Source of the DNA: Vicia villosa
Lineage: Eukaryota > Streptophyta > Magnoliopsida > Fabales > Fabaceae
Length of the DNA: 64,000 nucleotides
Assembly: GCF_029867415.1 (NCBI RefSeq)
Contig: NW_026705492.1
Location: 434,001-498,000 of the forward strand
Reading direction: 5' to 3'
A program made the translations under genes and the position numbers. Below are positions 33,591-44,410 of this stretch, piece by piece (within the stretch, counting starts at the first letter, position 1; each line of letters opens with the position of its first letter). Under the pieces are notes generated by a model that searched no databases, had not been told where the DNA came from, and was given only the letters and a program-made list of their open reading frames with translations.

Positions 33591-34942
33591 ATTGAGTCTT
33601 TGTTGTTTTTTGTTTTTTGCTTTTGCTGCATCTGTTTTGTGCATCTTGTCTTCCTTCTCTTCGTGTACTTCTGAACTTGTCTGTTTGAACTTCAATGAAA
33701 ATCACCCTTTTTCTTCTGTGTGTTTCTTTTTGTTTTTTATCTGAATCTTTTATGTTTTTGATGATATGACAAAAAGGGGGAGAAATATGTGATAAATGAT
33801 TTGATTTAATCAGTTGCTTTACTAACAGAACTTGCAAAGTTCTATGTTTTTAAGTTGTGTTGTTGCAGGAATCAAAGATTTAAGATCAACATAAGAAGCA
33901 ACAAAATGGATCAAGCTCTTGGATTCTTGAAGCAAGCTGAGTGCTCGAAAGCTTCAGAATCAGAAGCAAGAAGGAAGAATGATCAGAAATAGCTCTTGGA
34001 TTCTTGAAGCAAGCTGAGTGCTAGGAAGCTTCAGAATCAGAAGCAAGAAGGAAGAATGATCAGAAATAGCTCTTGGATTCTTGAAGCAAGCTGAGTGCTA
34101 GGAAGCTTCAGAATCAGAAGCAAGAAGGAAGAATGATCAGAAATTCTGATAACAGAATATGATCCAAATCATTGTCTATTTGCTCTGATACATTGTCTAT
34201 TGGATATGATATATTCTATATGGCTTATATGGCTCTGATACATATTTTGTGTTCTGATACACATTTTATGTTCTAACTCATTCATGCTGACTTTTGTCGT
34301 TTAGTTTTGTTCTGTAACATTTCAGGATGTAGAGATGCTCTGATGATGCTCTGGTACATTCAACAATGTTCTGATACAATCTAGCATGAAGTGATGTAAG
34401 AAGAAATTCAAAGCTCCGAAGCTATCCGAGGGAAGCAGAAATCAGAAGCTGTGAATGTTCTAAAGATCCAGAAAACTCAAGTTCTGAAGCTGTCCTAAAT
34501 GGAAGCATGAATCAGAAGCTGTGAATGTTCTGAAGATCAAAGAAATTCAAGTTCTGAAGCTGTGAATGTTCTGAAGATCAAAGAAATTCAAGTTCTGAAG
34601 CTGTCCTAAATGGAAGCAGGAATCAGAAGCTGTGAGTGTTCTAGGGATCTAAAGAAATTCAAGTTCTGAAGTTGTCCAATGGAAGCAGAAGTCAGAAGCT
34701 ATGAATTATCAGAAGACAGAAGCTTATGTGATCGTCTCTACCAAAATAATCAGGGAAGTCTTTTATTATTAAAGTTCTTCGAGTATTTATTTCAGGGGGA
34801 GATTATTCATCTCAGGGGGAGATTGTTAATCTCAGGGGGAGACATATTCACATGCTTATGCTATAGCTTTGTAATTTGTCTTTAGCCGTCTGCTCTTTCT
34901 GATCGCAAATTCATATCATTTATATATGTTTTTGTCATCATC
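33591..34942 (+). other. 3' untranslated region of copia unit 1
   Basis: A non-coding stretch, rich in 'cagaag', 'tctgat' and 'gttctgaag' words. It holds two tandem repeat blocks, given separately, and several purine tracts: 'aaaaagggggaga' near 33771 and 'ctcagggggaga' near 34790-34845 (three copies). It ends with the polypurine tract before LTR 2. Confidence 0.65.
33914..34144 (+). repeat. Three 77-bp tandem repeats in the copia 3' UTR
   Basis: Units start at 33914, 33991 and 34068 with 'agctcttggattcttgaagc' and are nearly identical. A second, looser block of about 60-70-bp units ('gaatcagaagctgtgaatgt') follows at 34440-34690 with about four copies. Confidence 0.85.
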
Positions 34943-34955
34943 AAAAAGGGGGAGA
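34943..34955 (+). promoter_or_regulatory. Polypurine tract before copia LTR 2
   Basis: AAAAAGGGGGAGA lies immediately before the TTGTTAG start of LTR 2, the normal site for plus-strand priming. Confidence 0.85.
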
Positions 34956-34956
34956 T

Positions 34957-36169
34957 TGTTAGAACAAGATTTGTTCTGATCAATATTCTTAGTTTTGATG
35001 ATAACAAGGATATGAATTTTGTGTGAGATAATGTGGTACTCTAATATATTGCAATTTCCCTTTCAGGAAATATATAAAGAGTATGCACAAATCAGCGCTC
35101 AGAAGCTTTGTCTCAGAAGGTTCAGCATGCAACATCAGAACATGGTCTGGCAAGACATCAGAAGATGGTCAAGGCAGAATCAGAACATGGGTCTATGGAA
35201 GCATCAGAAGAACTTGAGATCAGAAGCAGAAGCACTGAAGTTCTCATGGTATCACGCTCAGAAGCACTTCAAGGTCAGAAGACAAGAAGATGCTATGCAC
35301 CAAGCTGTTTGACTCTGATGATATTCAAATATTTTATTCACAAACATCAGATCAGAAGAAAGTACAAGTGGCAGGCTACGCTGACTGACAAAAGGAACGT
35401 TGGAAGCTATTAAAGGCAACGTCAGTAGACACAGTGTGAACAAGGCTCGAGGTAGTTGACAAAAGCGTGAAACATTAAATGCAAAGCTGTACGGAATACG
35501 CAAAGCATTAAATGCGCTCAACGGTCATCTTCTCAAACGCCTATAAATATGAAGTTCTGATGAGAAGCAAGGTTACCAATTCTGAACGAAATTATTCTGA
35601 AAGACTTGCTGAAACGCTGTTCAAATTCAAAGCTCAGAAACTTCATCTTCATCAAAGCTCACTACATTGCTGTTGTAATATATTAGTGAGATTAAGCTTA
35701 AACGTTAAGAGAAATATCACTGTTGTGATTATAGCTTTTTAGAAGCATTGTAAAACTCTTATTTGATTACATTAATTTGTAAGTAACTAGAGTGATCAAG
35801 TGTTGATCAGGATACTCTAGGAAGTCTTAGCTTGTGTCTAAGAAGTTGTAATTAGAGTGATCACGTGGTGGTCAGGATACTCTAAGAAAGTCTTAGCTTG
35901 TGTCTAAGCATTTGTTCCTGGAGTGATCAGGTTGTGATCAGGATACTCTAGAAGACTTAGTCGCGGACTAAGTGGAAAACCATTGTAATCTGTTACGATT
36001 AGTGGATTAAATCCTCAGGTGAGGTAAATCACTCCGCGGGGGTGGACTGGAGTAGTTTAGTTAACAACGAACCAGGATAAAAATAACTGTGCAATTTATT
36101 TTTATCGTTCAAGTTTTTAAGACTACACTTATTCAAACCCCCCCTTTCTAAGTGTTTTTCTATCCTTCA
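34957..36169 (+). mobile_element. SIRE-type copia LTR 2, shared between two units
   Basis: 1,213 bp, TGTTAG...TTCA, about 99.7% identical to LTR 1 in my reading. It is preceded by the polypurine tract of unit 1 and followed by a primer-binding site (36172) and the gag of unit 2. It thus serves as the 3' LTR of one unit and the 5' LTR of the next. Confidence 0.92.
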
Positions 36170-36255
36170 ATTGGTATCAGAGCGCCGGTTCTAAGGTGCA
36201 AGCACTTAACCGTGTTTAGAAAAGATTCAGGAAGAGAAAAACGCTTCAGTAAAAG

Positions 36256-37524
36256 ATGGCTGGTGAAGTTCCAACAAATCCAGCTGCATCTACATCTGGC
36301 TCTGCTGAGCAATACAACGGTAATAATGGTTATACTAGACCACCAGTATTTGATGGTGAAAACTTTGAATACTGGAAAGATAAACTTGAAAGTTACTTTC
36401 TTGGTCTGGATGCTGATCTATGGGATCTTCTGTTGGATGGTTACAAACATCCTGTTAAAGCTACTGGTGTAAGGCTCACAAGAAGCGAAATGACTGATGA
36501 TCAAAAGAAAGAATTCAAAAATAATCACAAATGCAGGACTGTTTTGCTGAATGCTATCTCTCATGCTGAGTATGAGAAGATATCTAACAGGGAAACGGCC
36601 CATGACATATATGAGTCATTGAAAATGACCCATGAGGGAAATGCTCAAGTCAAGGAGACTAAAGCTCTTGCTCTAATCCAGAAATATGAAGCCTTCAAGA
36701 TGGAGGATGATGAAGACATTGAGAAGATGTTTTCAAGATTTTAAACTCTGACTGCTGGATTAAGAGTTCTCGACAAAGGCTACACCAAGGCTGATCATGT
36801 AAAGAAGATCATCAGAATTTTGCCCAGAAGATGGGGCCCAATGGTGACTGCATTCAAGATTGCGAAGAATCTGAATGAAGTTTCTTTGGAAGAGCTGATC
36901 AGTGCCCTGAGGAGTCATGAGATTGAACTTGACGCTAATGAACCTCAGAAGAAAGGTAAGTCTATTGCTTTAAAGTCTAATGTTAAAAAATGCACTAACG
37001 CTTTTCAGACTAGAGAAGAAGATCCTGAAGAATCAGAATCTGAAGAAGAAGATGAACTGTCCATGATCTCCAGAAGGGTAAACCAACTCTGGAAGAGCAA
37101 AGAAAGGAAGTTCAGAGGCTTCAGAAGTTCATAGAAATTTGAACGAGGAGAATCTTCTGGTGACAGAAGATCTGACAAGAAGGAGGCTGTCTGCTATGAG
37201 TGCAATGAGCCTGGACATTACAAGAATGGGTGTCCGAAACTTCAGAAGGAGAATCCCAAGAAGAAGTTTCATAATAAGAAAGGTCTTATGGCAACATGGG
37301 ATGATTCTGAATCAGAATCAGGATCAGACTCTGAAGGAGAGCAGGCAAACTTTGCGCTGATGGCGACAGAAGATGATGGATCAGAATCTACATCAGAATC
37401 AGATTCTGAAGAGGTATTTTCTGAACTATCTAGAGAAGAGTTAGTTTCCAGTCTAACAGAGCTTCTTGAATTAAAAGCTCATCTTAGTATCAAATACAAA
37501 AAGCTGAAAAAGCAATTTGAATTT
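36256..37524 (+). pseudogene. gag: Copia unit 2 gag, 5' part
   Basis: This matches unit 1 gag (27021 onward) almost base for base. It has stops at TAA 36742-36744 (unit 1 reads CAA) and TAG 37132-37134 (unit 1 reads AAA). One extra GAA codon lies in the acidic stretch near 37045. The reading frame is otherwise kept. The gene is interrupted by LTR E at 37530; the rest of gag resumes at 41363. The two stops mean unit 2 cannot make full Gag. Confidence 0.9.
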
Positions 37525-37529
37525 GAAAC

Positions 37530-40500
37530 TATTATACCCCAAAATTTGCCCGCATCTTTTTTCAAGAAAACTCCAATCTGAAAATTAAGAGTCTCATATA
37601 ATCATAGATTTTTATTTCAACAAATATCCTGACATATGAAATACTTAGTTTTTAGAATTTTTCTTATACAGTAATTTGGCTTGCAGTTGAATTTATTCTT
37701 ACGCAAACGCCAAATACTGTTTATTACTTCACACATGCTATTTATTTATTTACAGATAAATAGTACTGACACAATTGGTACAGAGTTAAATTTTTTTGCA
37801 GGCGCAGAATCAGGAAACTCAGACTGTACTAGTAACAGTCAGTCGACAGTCAAACTGCTGGCAGTACAATTCTCAGTGTTTTGTACCATCAATCAAATCA
37901 ATCTTTTACAATTCAAAATTCCAAAATTTTTGTTCTAGAAGTCTTCTGAATATCACGCGATTAGCAGAGACTCAACACTGCACAAAAATCAGGTACGCTT
38001 AACTGTCTCCTACACAAACAGTCCCTGACTAGGGTTTTCTTCTTTTTACAGGAGAAACAAGTTTTTGAGACCTCAAATGGATTTCATGCACATCCGTATA
38101 TCTCAAAGTACCATCATACAAATTTTCAAACTTCAATTCACTCAGACTCACCGTCAGCAGCTCAAACAGTCAACAGACGACCCGTTTGACCAAAAAGTCA
38201 ACAGACAGTCAAAAATGATTTTTCTTGTCAAAGTCCATATTTTGTCAAATGATTCATCATTTGATCATTGGATGATCATAATTCATCAAGGAAAGATCAA
38301 AAATCAACAAAACCCTAAGATTCAAAATTAGGGTTTTTGCCTGAAAAGTCAACTCAACTTTGACTGGTCATAACTCTCTCATCCTTCATCCAAAAAATTC
38401 AAACCAAAGATAATTTTGAAGGAAATTCAATTATCTTTCAAATGCAATTGATCCCATGGTCATTGCATTCACCATTTGAAAAATATGACCAAAGACATTA
38501 CAGGTCATTTTCAAAGTCAACAAAAAGACACTTTTTTCAAAAGGACACACAAGGAGCATCAAAAATCATTTTGACATGAGACCAAAGACATTGGTTAGAG
38601 AACTCTTTGAGGTTTCCAAAAAGTGCAAGAACTCCTTCATATGACAAAAATTGAGGGATTTACACCTTGTTGAAGTTGGCTAAATTTTGGGAAAATGCAT
38701 GAAACCAACATTGCTCAAAAATGTATTTTTTCCAAATGGGGCCAAGTTTTCATGGTTCAAACATCATTTCCATAATATTATAGGCCTCCCACGACCAAGA
38801 CTAAGCCCATACCATTTTTATCCATTTTTGGCTTAATTTTATCTTATTTTAAGATTAAATTAAAAGGAAAAATGAATGGATAATGGATAGCTTACAATCT
38901 AAGCATGAGTCATCCAAAAATCTTCAATTTTCTGCAGAGGATTAAGGTACAAGGCAAGAGCATTGAAGGGAAGCAAGACTTGGTCAACAATTCAAAGGTT
39001 TTAATATAAAAAAATCAAGAATTCAACAAAGGCAACAAGATGCTTCTTAGCTTCAATTCTAAGCACAACATAGTCTATATAAAGGCTATAACACTTCACA
39101 ATCAAAAGAGGACGAATTCAGAAGCATTCATAAGCATATATCACTCTTGTAACAACTTGTAATATTCAAAGAAACTTGAAATTCGAATTTTAAGTTTCAG
39201 CCAATTTCAATACAAACTAAACATTCAAACATCATCTCCGAGCTTCACTGAAACTATTCCAATCAATTGCAAGTCTTAAACCTCATTGAATCGAGCTACA
39301 CAGGTCACGATTTGCTCAAACAAAAACCAACTCATATCTGATCATACACGCACATTTAACAAGATGTAGATATATATTTGTGTTTAGATTGGTGCTCTGG
39401 TCGTTTCTGGAGCTTTAATTAAGTTTTAATGACCGTTTGCACAAAACCACCATTTTAGGGTTTCTAAGCTCAAATTTAGCGTTCTTCATTAGAGCCAAAA
39501 TTAAACCAAATTAAGGGCATGGTTACATTCAGTGGAACAAGACGAATTTAATGGTCCTATCGCGCCTGATTTCTATGCTTGTTTACACCTATTCGCTATT
39601 TTGCAGGGATGAGTTTAATCTATTACAGCGCTTCTAGCCAGACAGCGCTGTTAAAAGTGGTGTCTGGAGGTTGAAGATGATGCGTGTCCTCACCCCATTG
39701 GCCAGCCAGCGCGCGCGTTCTTTTAAATTTTCCTCTAATCAAGTGTTTTGCAGGTATATTGATTGCCATGCGCCTCAAAATCTGAGCCTTCTGATCCACT
39801 TTCCATCCAATCCAACGCGCCAGATCATGCATGAACATCATACTCCCTCATAATCAACCACATCTGATTAGTATCCTTTTATTTTTATTTCTATTTTAAT
39901 TTCTTTGCAAAATTAATTAAAAATAGTTAAAAAAAAATCCAAAAAATACACAAAAAATATTTTTAAGCTTCTAAAATAATATATTATTTTCTGAAATAAA
40001 AATATTTTATTTTTCTTCATAATTCCAATATTTTGCATAATTAATTAGTATATATTTATATATTTGCTTTTTAATTATTTTCAACCAATCAAAAAAAATC
40101 ATAAAAAAAATTGTTCTTTATATTAAATATTGTTTATATATTATAAACTAATTTTGTACATATTTAGGATAATTTTCTCTTTAAGTTTTAATTATTTGTA
40201 TAATTATTTGCATAATTATGTCTTAATTAACTTAATAAACTTCAAATCAATTTCAAAAATTCCAAAAAAAATTAGTTTTGTTTTAAAATTAATTAACAAG
40301 CACATTTGAACATATTTTTAAGCTTAATTTCTAGGTTTAAATTTATTTTCTTTTTCTCATTTTAATTTAATTGATTATGCATTAATTTTAAATTAAAATC
40401 AATCATAAAAAAAAACCAAAAACATGCATTTCTCTATTTATCTTATTGCAATTTAAATTCCTAGATAAATGTATAGGTTGTCAAAATCATGTAAATAGGC

Positions 40501-41357
40501 TTAGTTTACATTTCCTGCACAATCGATGTAATAGCGTAGATTTACTTTCCGCACTTTACATTTCCGCATTTTAATTTCCAGCAAATATAAACTGCGTGTA
40601 TGTCAAAGATAAAATTGAACCGTTAGATCACTAACTTCAAAGATAAAATATCTGAATCCAATCACAATCACACTTGCACCTTTTAAGGTAATCCCTTCTC
40701 ATTCTTTTCAAAATCAAAGTCAAAATTCTGCTGTTTCGAGTACAAAATCGAACCTTTTGTTTGTATCCGGTGAAAGGATAGATTTTTAAAGGAAATAGGA
40801 TAAAGACCTTACAACTCAGGGTAGACCTCCTAGTTTGCTTGCTCAAATCAAAACAAACAAAATTCTCATACACTGTTGTTTTTCAAAACAAGACTTTCCA
40901 AAAAGACAATATTTTGTATACATCCAAACACAGATCATTACAAAGTTAACGTTCTTTTCAAAACATCTTTCGAAAGATAAACAAACATTTTGTATACATC
41001 CGCACAAGGATCATTACAAATTCAATTTACAAAGGTATTTGAAACCACATATGAGCATTCTACAGCAATTGAAAAGTGATCGAAAAACAAGTGAGCTAAG
41101 CAAACTTAAGAGCCCATGGATAACCATGGATACAAAGGGTGCTAACACCTTCCCTTTGTATAACCTACCCCCTTACCCAGAATATCTTAAAGGTCTTTTT
41201 TCTGTTTCTTTTATAAACCTTTCCTTAATTGGATAAAATAAAAAGGTCGGTGGCGACTCTGTGAATTTTCAAAAATGCGAAAGCATAAGCGATAAAAAAG
41301 AGTCAGTTCACGTATCTCTCCCGCTCAGAGGTATGGCCCGAAAAACGGAGGTCCACA
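37530..41357 (+). mobile_element. Solo gypsy LTR inserted in copia unit 2 ('LTR E')
   Basis: 3,828 bp from TATTATACCCCAAAATTTGCC to ...GGTCCACA. It is flanked on both sides by the 5-bp duplication GAAAC (37525-37529 and 41358-41362); removing it restores the unit 1 gag sequence. Its start corresponds to the TGTCATACCCC start of LTRs D and F, with T-A in place of T-G. A TATA motif 'ctatataaagg' lies near 39077. The tail block 'gagcccatggataaccatgg...ggtggcgactct' (41110-41260) links it to LTRs 0 and D. No internal region remains, so it is a classic solo LTR. No gene is seen inside, and I see no B-box-type module in it. Confidence 0.95.
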
Positions 41358-41362
41358 GAAAC

Positions 41363-42014
41363 TAAGAAGCTTGAGTTGGAAAATTCTGAATTAAAAGAAA
41401 AAGTTTTAAAATTATCCAATAATGTTGGATCTCCTTCTGATTCAGAAAAATCCACTCCCAGTCTGAATCATATTCTGAAAGAATATGATTTAAGTTTCAG
41501 GAAGTTCTTATCTAGAAGTATTGGCAGAAGTCAGCTAGCTTCTATGATATATGCTGTGTCTGGGAACAAGAGAGTTGGCATTGGTTATGAGGGTGAAATC
41601 CCATACAAGCTTGAATCTGTGGATGATATGAAAATATCATACAAGCCTCTGTATAACCAATTTAAATTTGGCCACTCCCATGATATTAAGCACACATCAC
41701 ATGCACAAAGTTTTCACACAACACACACCAAGAAGCATGTGACACAACCTAAGAAATATCATGGAACTCAGAATAAGAAGTATCATACTGTTCCTCCTGT
41801 TAAATATTTTGCTAAACCCAAGTTCAATCAGAACTTGAGGAGAACTAACAAGAAAGGACCCAAGAAATTGTGGGTACCTAAGGAAAAAATTATTCCTATT
41901 GCAGACATCCTTGGCTGCAAAGAAGGAAAAGCACAACATGTCATGGTACCTGGACTCTGGATGCTCGCGACACATGACAGGAAGAAGGTCTATGTTCCAA
42001 GACCTGGTGCTTAA
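41363..42014 (+). pseudogene. gag: Copia unit 2 gag, 3' part
   Basis: Continuation of the gag interrupted at 37529. It begins at 'aagaagcttgagttgg' and matches unit 1 from about 28292. The frame is open to 42014. One amino-acid difference from unit 1 is visible near 41780 (AAG for ATG). Together with the earlier stops it is part of a dead copy. Confidence 0.88.
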
Positions 42015-43485
42015 ATCTGCTGGAGTAGTGAAATTCGGAGGAGATCAGAAGGGCAAAATTATTGGCTCAGGAACTATAAAGTCTGGTAACTCTCCTTCTA
42101 TTTCTAATGTTCTTCTAGTAGATGGATTAGCTCATAACTTATTGTCCATAAGTCAATTAAGTGACAATGGTTATGACGTAATCTTTAATCAAAAGTCTTG
42201 CAAGGCTGTAAGTCAGAAGGATGGCTCAATCCTATTTACAGGCAAGAGGAAGAACAACATTTATAAGATTGATCTTTCTGATCTTGAGAAGCAGAAGGTG
42301 ACTTGTCTTATGTCTGTTTCTGAGGAGCAATGGGTCTGGCACAGAAGATTAGGACATGCTAGTTTGAGAAAGATTTCTCAGATTAACAAACTAAATCTGG
42401 TCAGAGGACTCCCAAATCTGAAATACAAATCAGATGCTCTTTGTGAAGCATGTCAGAAGGGCAAGTTCTCCAGACCTGCATTCAAGTCTAAGAATGTTGT
42501 TTCTACCTCAAGGCCGTTAGAACTCTTACACATTGATCTGTTTGGCCCAGTCAAAACAGCATCTGTCAGAGGGAAGAAATATGGATTAGTCATCGTTGAT
42601 GATTATAGCCGCTGGACATGGGTAAAGTTCTTGAAACACAAGGATGATTCTCATTCAGTGTTCTTTGAATTCTGCACTCAGATTCAATCTGAGAAAGAGT
42701 GTAAAATCATAAAGGTCAGAAGTGATCATGGTGGCGAATTTGAGAACAGATTCTTTGAGGAGTTATTCAAAGAAAATGGTATTGCCCATGATTTCTCTTG
42801 TCCTAGAACTCCACAGCAAAATGGAGTTGTAGAGCGAAAGAATAGGACTCTACAAGAAATGGCCAGAACCATGATCAATGAAACCAATATGGCTAAGCAT
42901 TTCTGGGCAGAAGCAATAAACACTGCATGTTATATTCAGAATAGAATCTCTATCAGACCTATTCTAAATAAGACTCCTTATGAATTGTGGAAGAACAGAA
43001 AGCCCAACATTTCATATTTCCATCCTTTTGGATGTGTATGTTTTATTCTGAATACTAAAGATCATCTTGGTAAGTTTGATTCCAAAGCACAAAAATGTTT
43101 CCTTCTTGGATACTCTGAACACTCTAAAGGCTACAGAGTATACAATACTGAAACATTGATTGTAGAAGAATCAATCAATATCAGGTTTGATGATAAGCTT
43201 GGTCTTGAAAAACCAAAGCAGTTTGAGAATTTTGCAGATTTTGATATTGATATCTCAGAAGTTGAAGAACCAAGAAGCAAAGCTGCAGAAGCTGGCAGTC
43301 TCAGAAGCAATGGATCAGAAGATCAAGCTGCTGCATCTTTAGAGAATCTCAGGATTTCTGAAGAACCAACAATCAGAAGATCACCTAGACTTGCTTCAGC
43401 TCATTCAGAAGATGTGATCCTTGGGAAGAAAGATGATCCTATCAGAACCAGATCATTTCTTAAGAATGACAATCAGAAGCAGTGA
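41938..43485 (+). CDS. pol: Copia unit 2 Pol: protease and integrase only
   Basis: The second copy of the unit 1 pol frame, offset by 13,071 bases, also 528 codons long from 41899 (first ATG 41938). The D-S-G protease motif, HHCC finger and D, D-35-E integrase residues are intact. Scattered substitutions are seen (for example K to Q in 'SEEQWVW', E to D in 'HKDDSHS', Q to H in 'SEHSKG'). RT and RNase H are absent at the same point as in unit 1, so the loss predates the duplication of the units. It lies downstream of a disrupted gag, so expression as Gag-Pol is unlikely. Confidence 0.88.
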   Translation: MSWYLDSGCSRHMTGRRSMFQDLVLKSAGVVKFGGDQKGKIIGSGTIKSGNSPSISNVLLVDGLAHNLLSISQLSDNGYDVIFNQKSCKAVSQKDGSILFTGKRKNNIYKIDLSDLEKQKVTCLMSVSEEQWVWHRRLGHASLRKISQINKLNLVRGLPNLKYKSDALCEACQKGKFSRPAFKSKNVVSTSRPLELLHIDLFGPVKTASVRGKKYGLVIVDDYSRWTWVKFLKHKDDSHSVFFEFCTQIQSEKECKIIKVRSDHGGEFENRFFEELFKENGIAHDFSCPRTPQQNGVVERKNRTLQEMARTMINETNMAKHFWAEAINTACYIQNRISIRPILNKTPYELWKNRKPNISYFHPFGCVCFILNTKDHLGKFDSKAQKCFLLGYSEHSKGYRVYNTETLIVEESINIRFDDKLGLEKPKQFENFADFDIDISEVEEPRSKAAEAGSLRSNGSEDQAAASLENLRISEEPTIRRSPRLASAHSEDVILGKKDDPIRTRSFLKNDNQKQ

Positions 43486-43900
43486 TCAGAATCAGAAGGC
43501 GTAAAGTCTATTCATATTCTACAGCTGTCATCCATTATCTGATGGTGAACACGTGTTTGTACGGTTTGTACAAAGCGTGCAGTTGAAAAGACGCCGACCT
43601 AGGTAACTGTATTAAATCATTTCGTTTACCACGTTCTCTCACCTAACGTCTCTTATCAATAAATGAAAATTGATTTCTCTTGATTCTGTAACTGTTCATT
43701 TTCTAATCTTATTGCATTTTTTTAAAAAAAAAATAAAAAAATCCGTCTCTATATATTCTTTTCAAATCATCTCATATATCTTTTTCGCTCCGAGTCTCTC
43801 TTTCTTCTTGCATACTTTGTTTTGAAATCTTCTTAGTCGCTTCTAAAACCCTAACCGAAAACCCAGAATTTTGTTCTTCCTAGCTGTTCATTCTGTTTCA
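43486..43900 (+). promoter_or_regulatory. Leader/promoter-like stretch of unit 2
   Basis: Same order of signals as in unit 1: A-run (here interrupted by one T), TATATAT, CT-rich leader, telobox AAACCCTAA and ATG at 43901. Confidence 0.5.
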
Positions 43901-44410
43901 ATGGCTGCTTCTTCATCCCAAAATGTTGGTTCATCTACTCTTCTCCATATTCAAGATGAAGTTAATCAGGAACTCACTCCAGTTGTTGCGTGCTCCATTC
44001 CTAAGGATAAATTAGAAGTTCTATGTGAACTCATGGTTGATTTTGATAACATTGAAGAAAACGAATTTCATCTCAAAGAAGATATAATTTTTCAAGGATG
44101 GACTTCGTTGTTTGCTGAGTTCTGTGGACCAGTCTACCCAGATCTTGTCAAGGAATTCTGGGTACATGCAGTTGTCGCCCCTAAGTCAATCTTGTCCTTC
44201 GTCCATGGAAAGTTTGTGGTAGTGACTGAGAACATCCTAAGGATGATGTTTGATCTGAGAAACGCTGAAGGAGCTTTTGAAATCGATAAAAGGGTAAATT
44301 GGGAAGATGTTTTGTCTACTCTCTACCCAGACATAAATGAAACGAAGAATGTCAAGGACTTGAGAGATCTCTACAAAATCTGGACCAAGATTCTTCTTGG
44401 GTGTTTCTAT
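43901..44410 (+). pseudogene. Copia unit 2 ORF2, truncated
   Basis: This matches unit 1 ORF2 from ATG 43901 ('MAASSSQNVGS') to 'ILLGCFY', about 170 codons. It breaks at 44410, after 'gtgtttctat'. The sequence beyond (stop at 44474-44476) belongs to another element. The rest of ORF2, the 3' UTR and any third LTR are missing. Confidence 0.88.
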
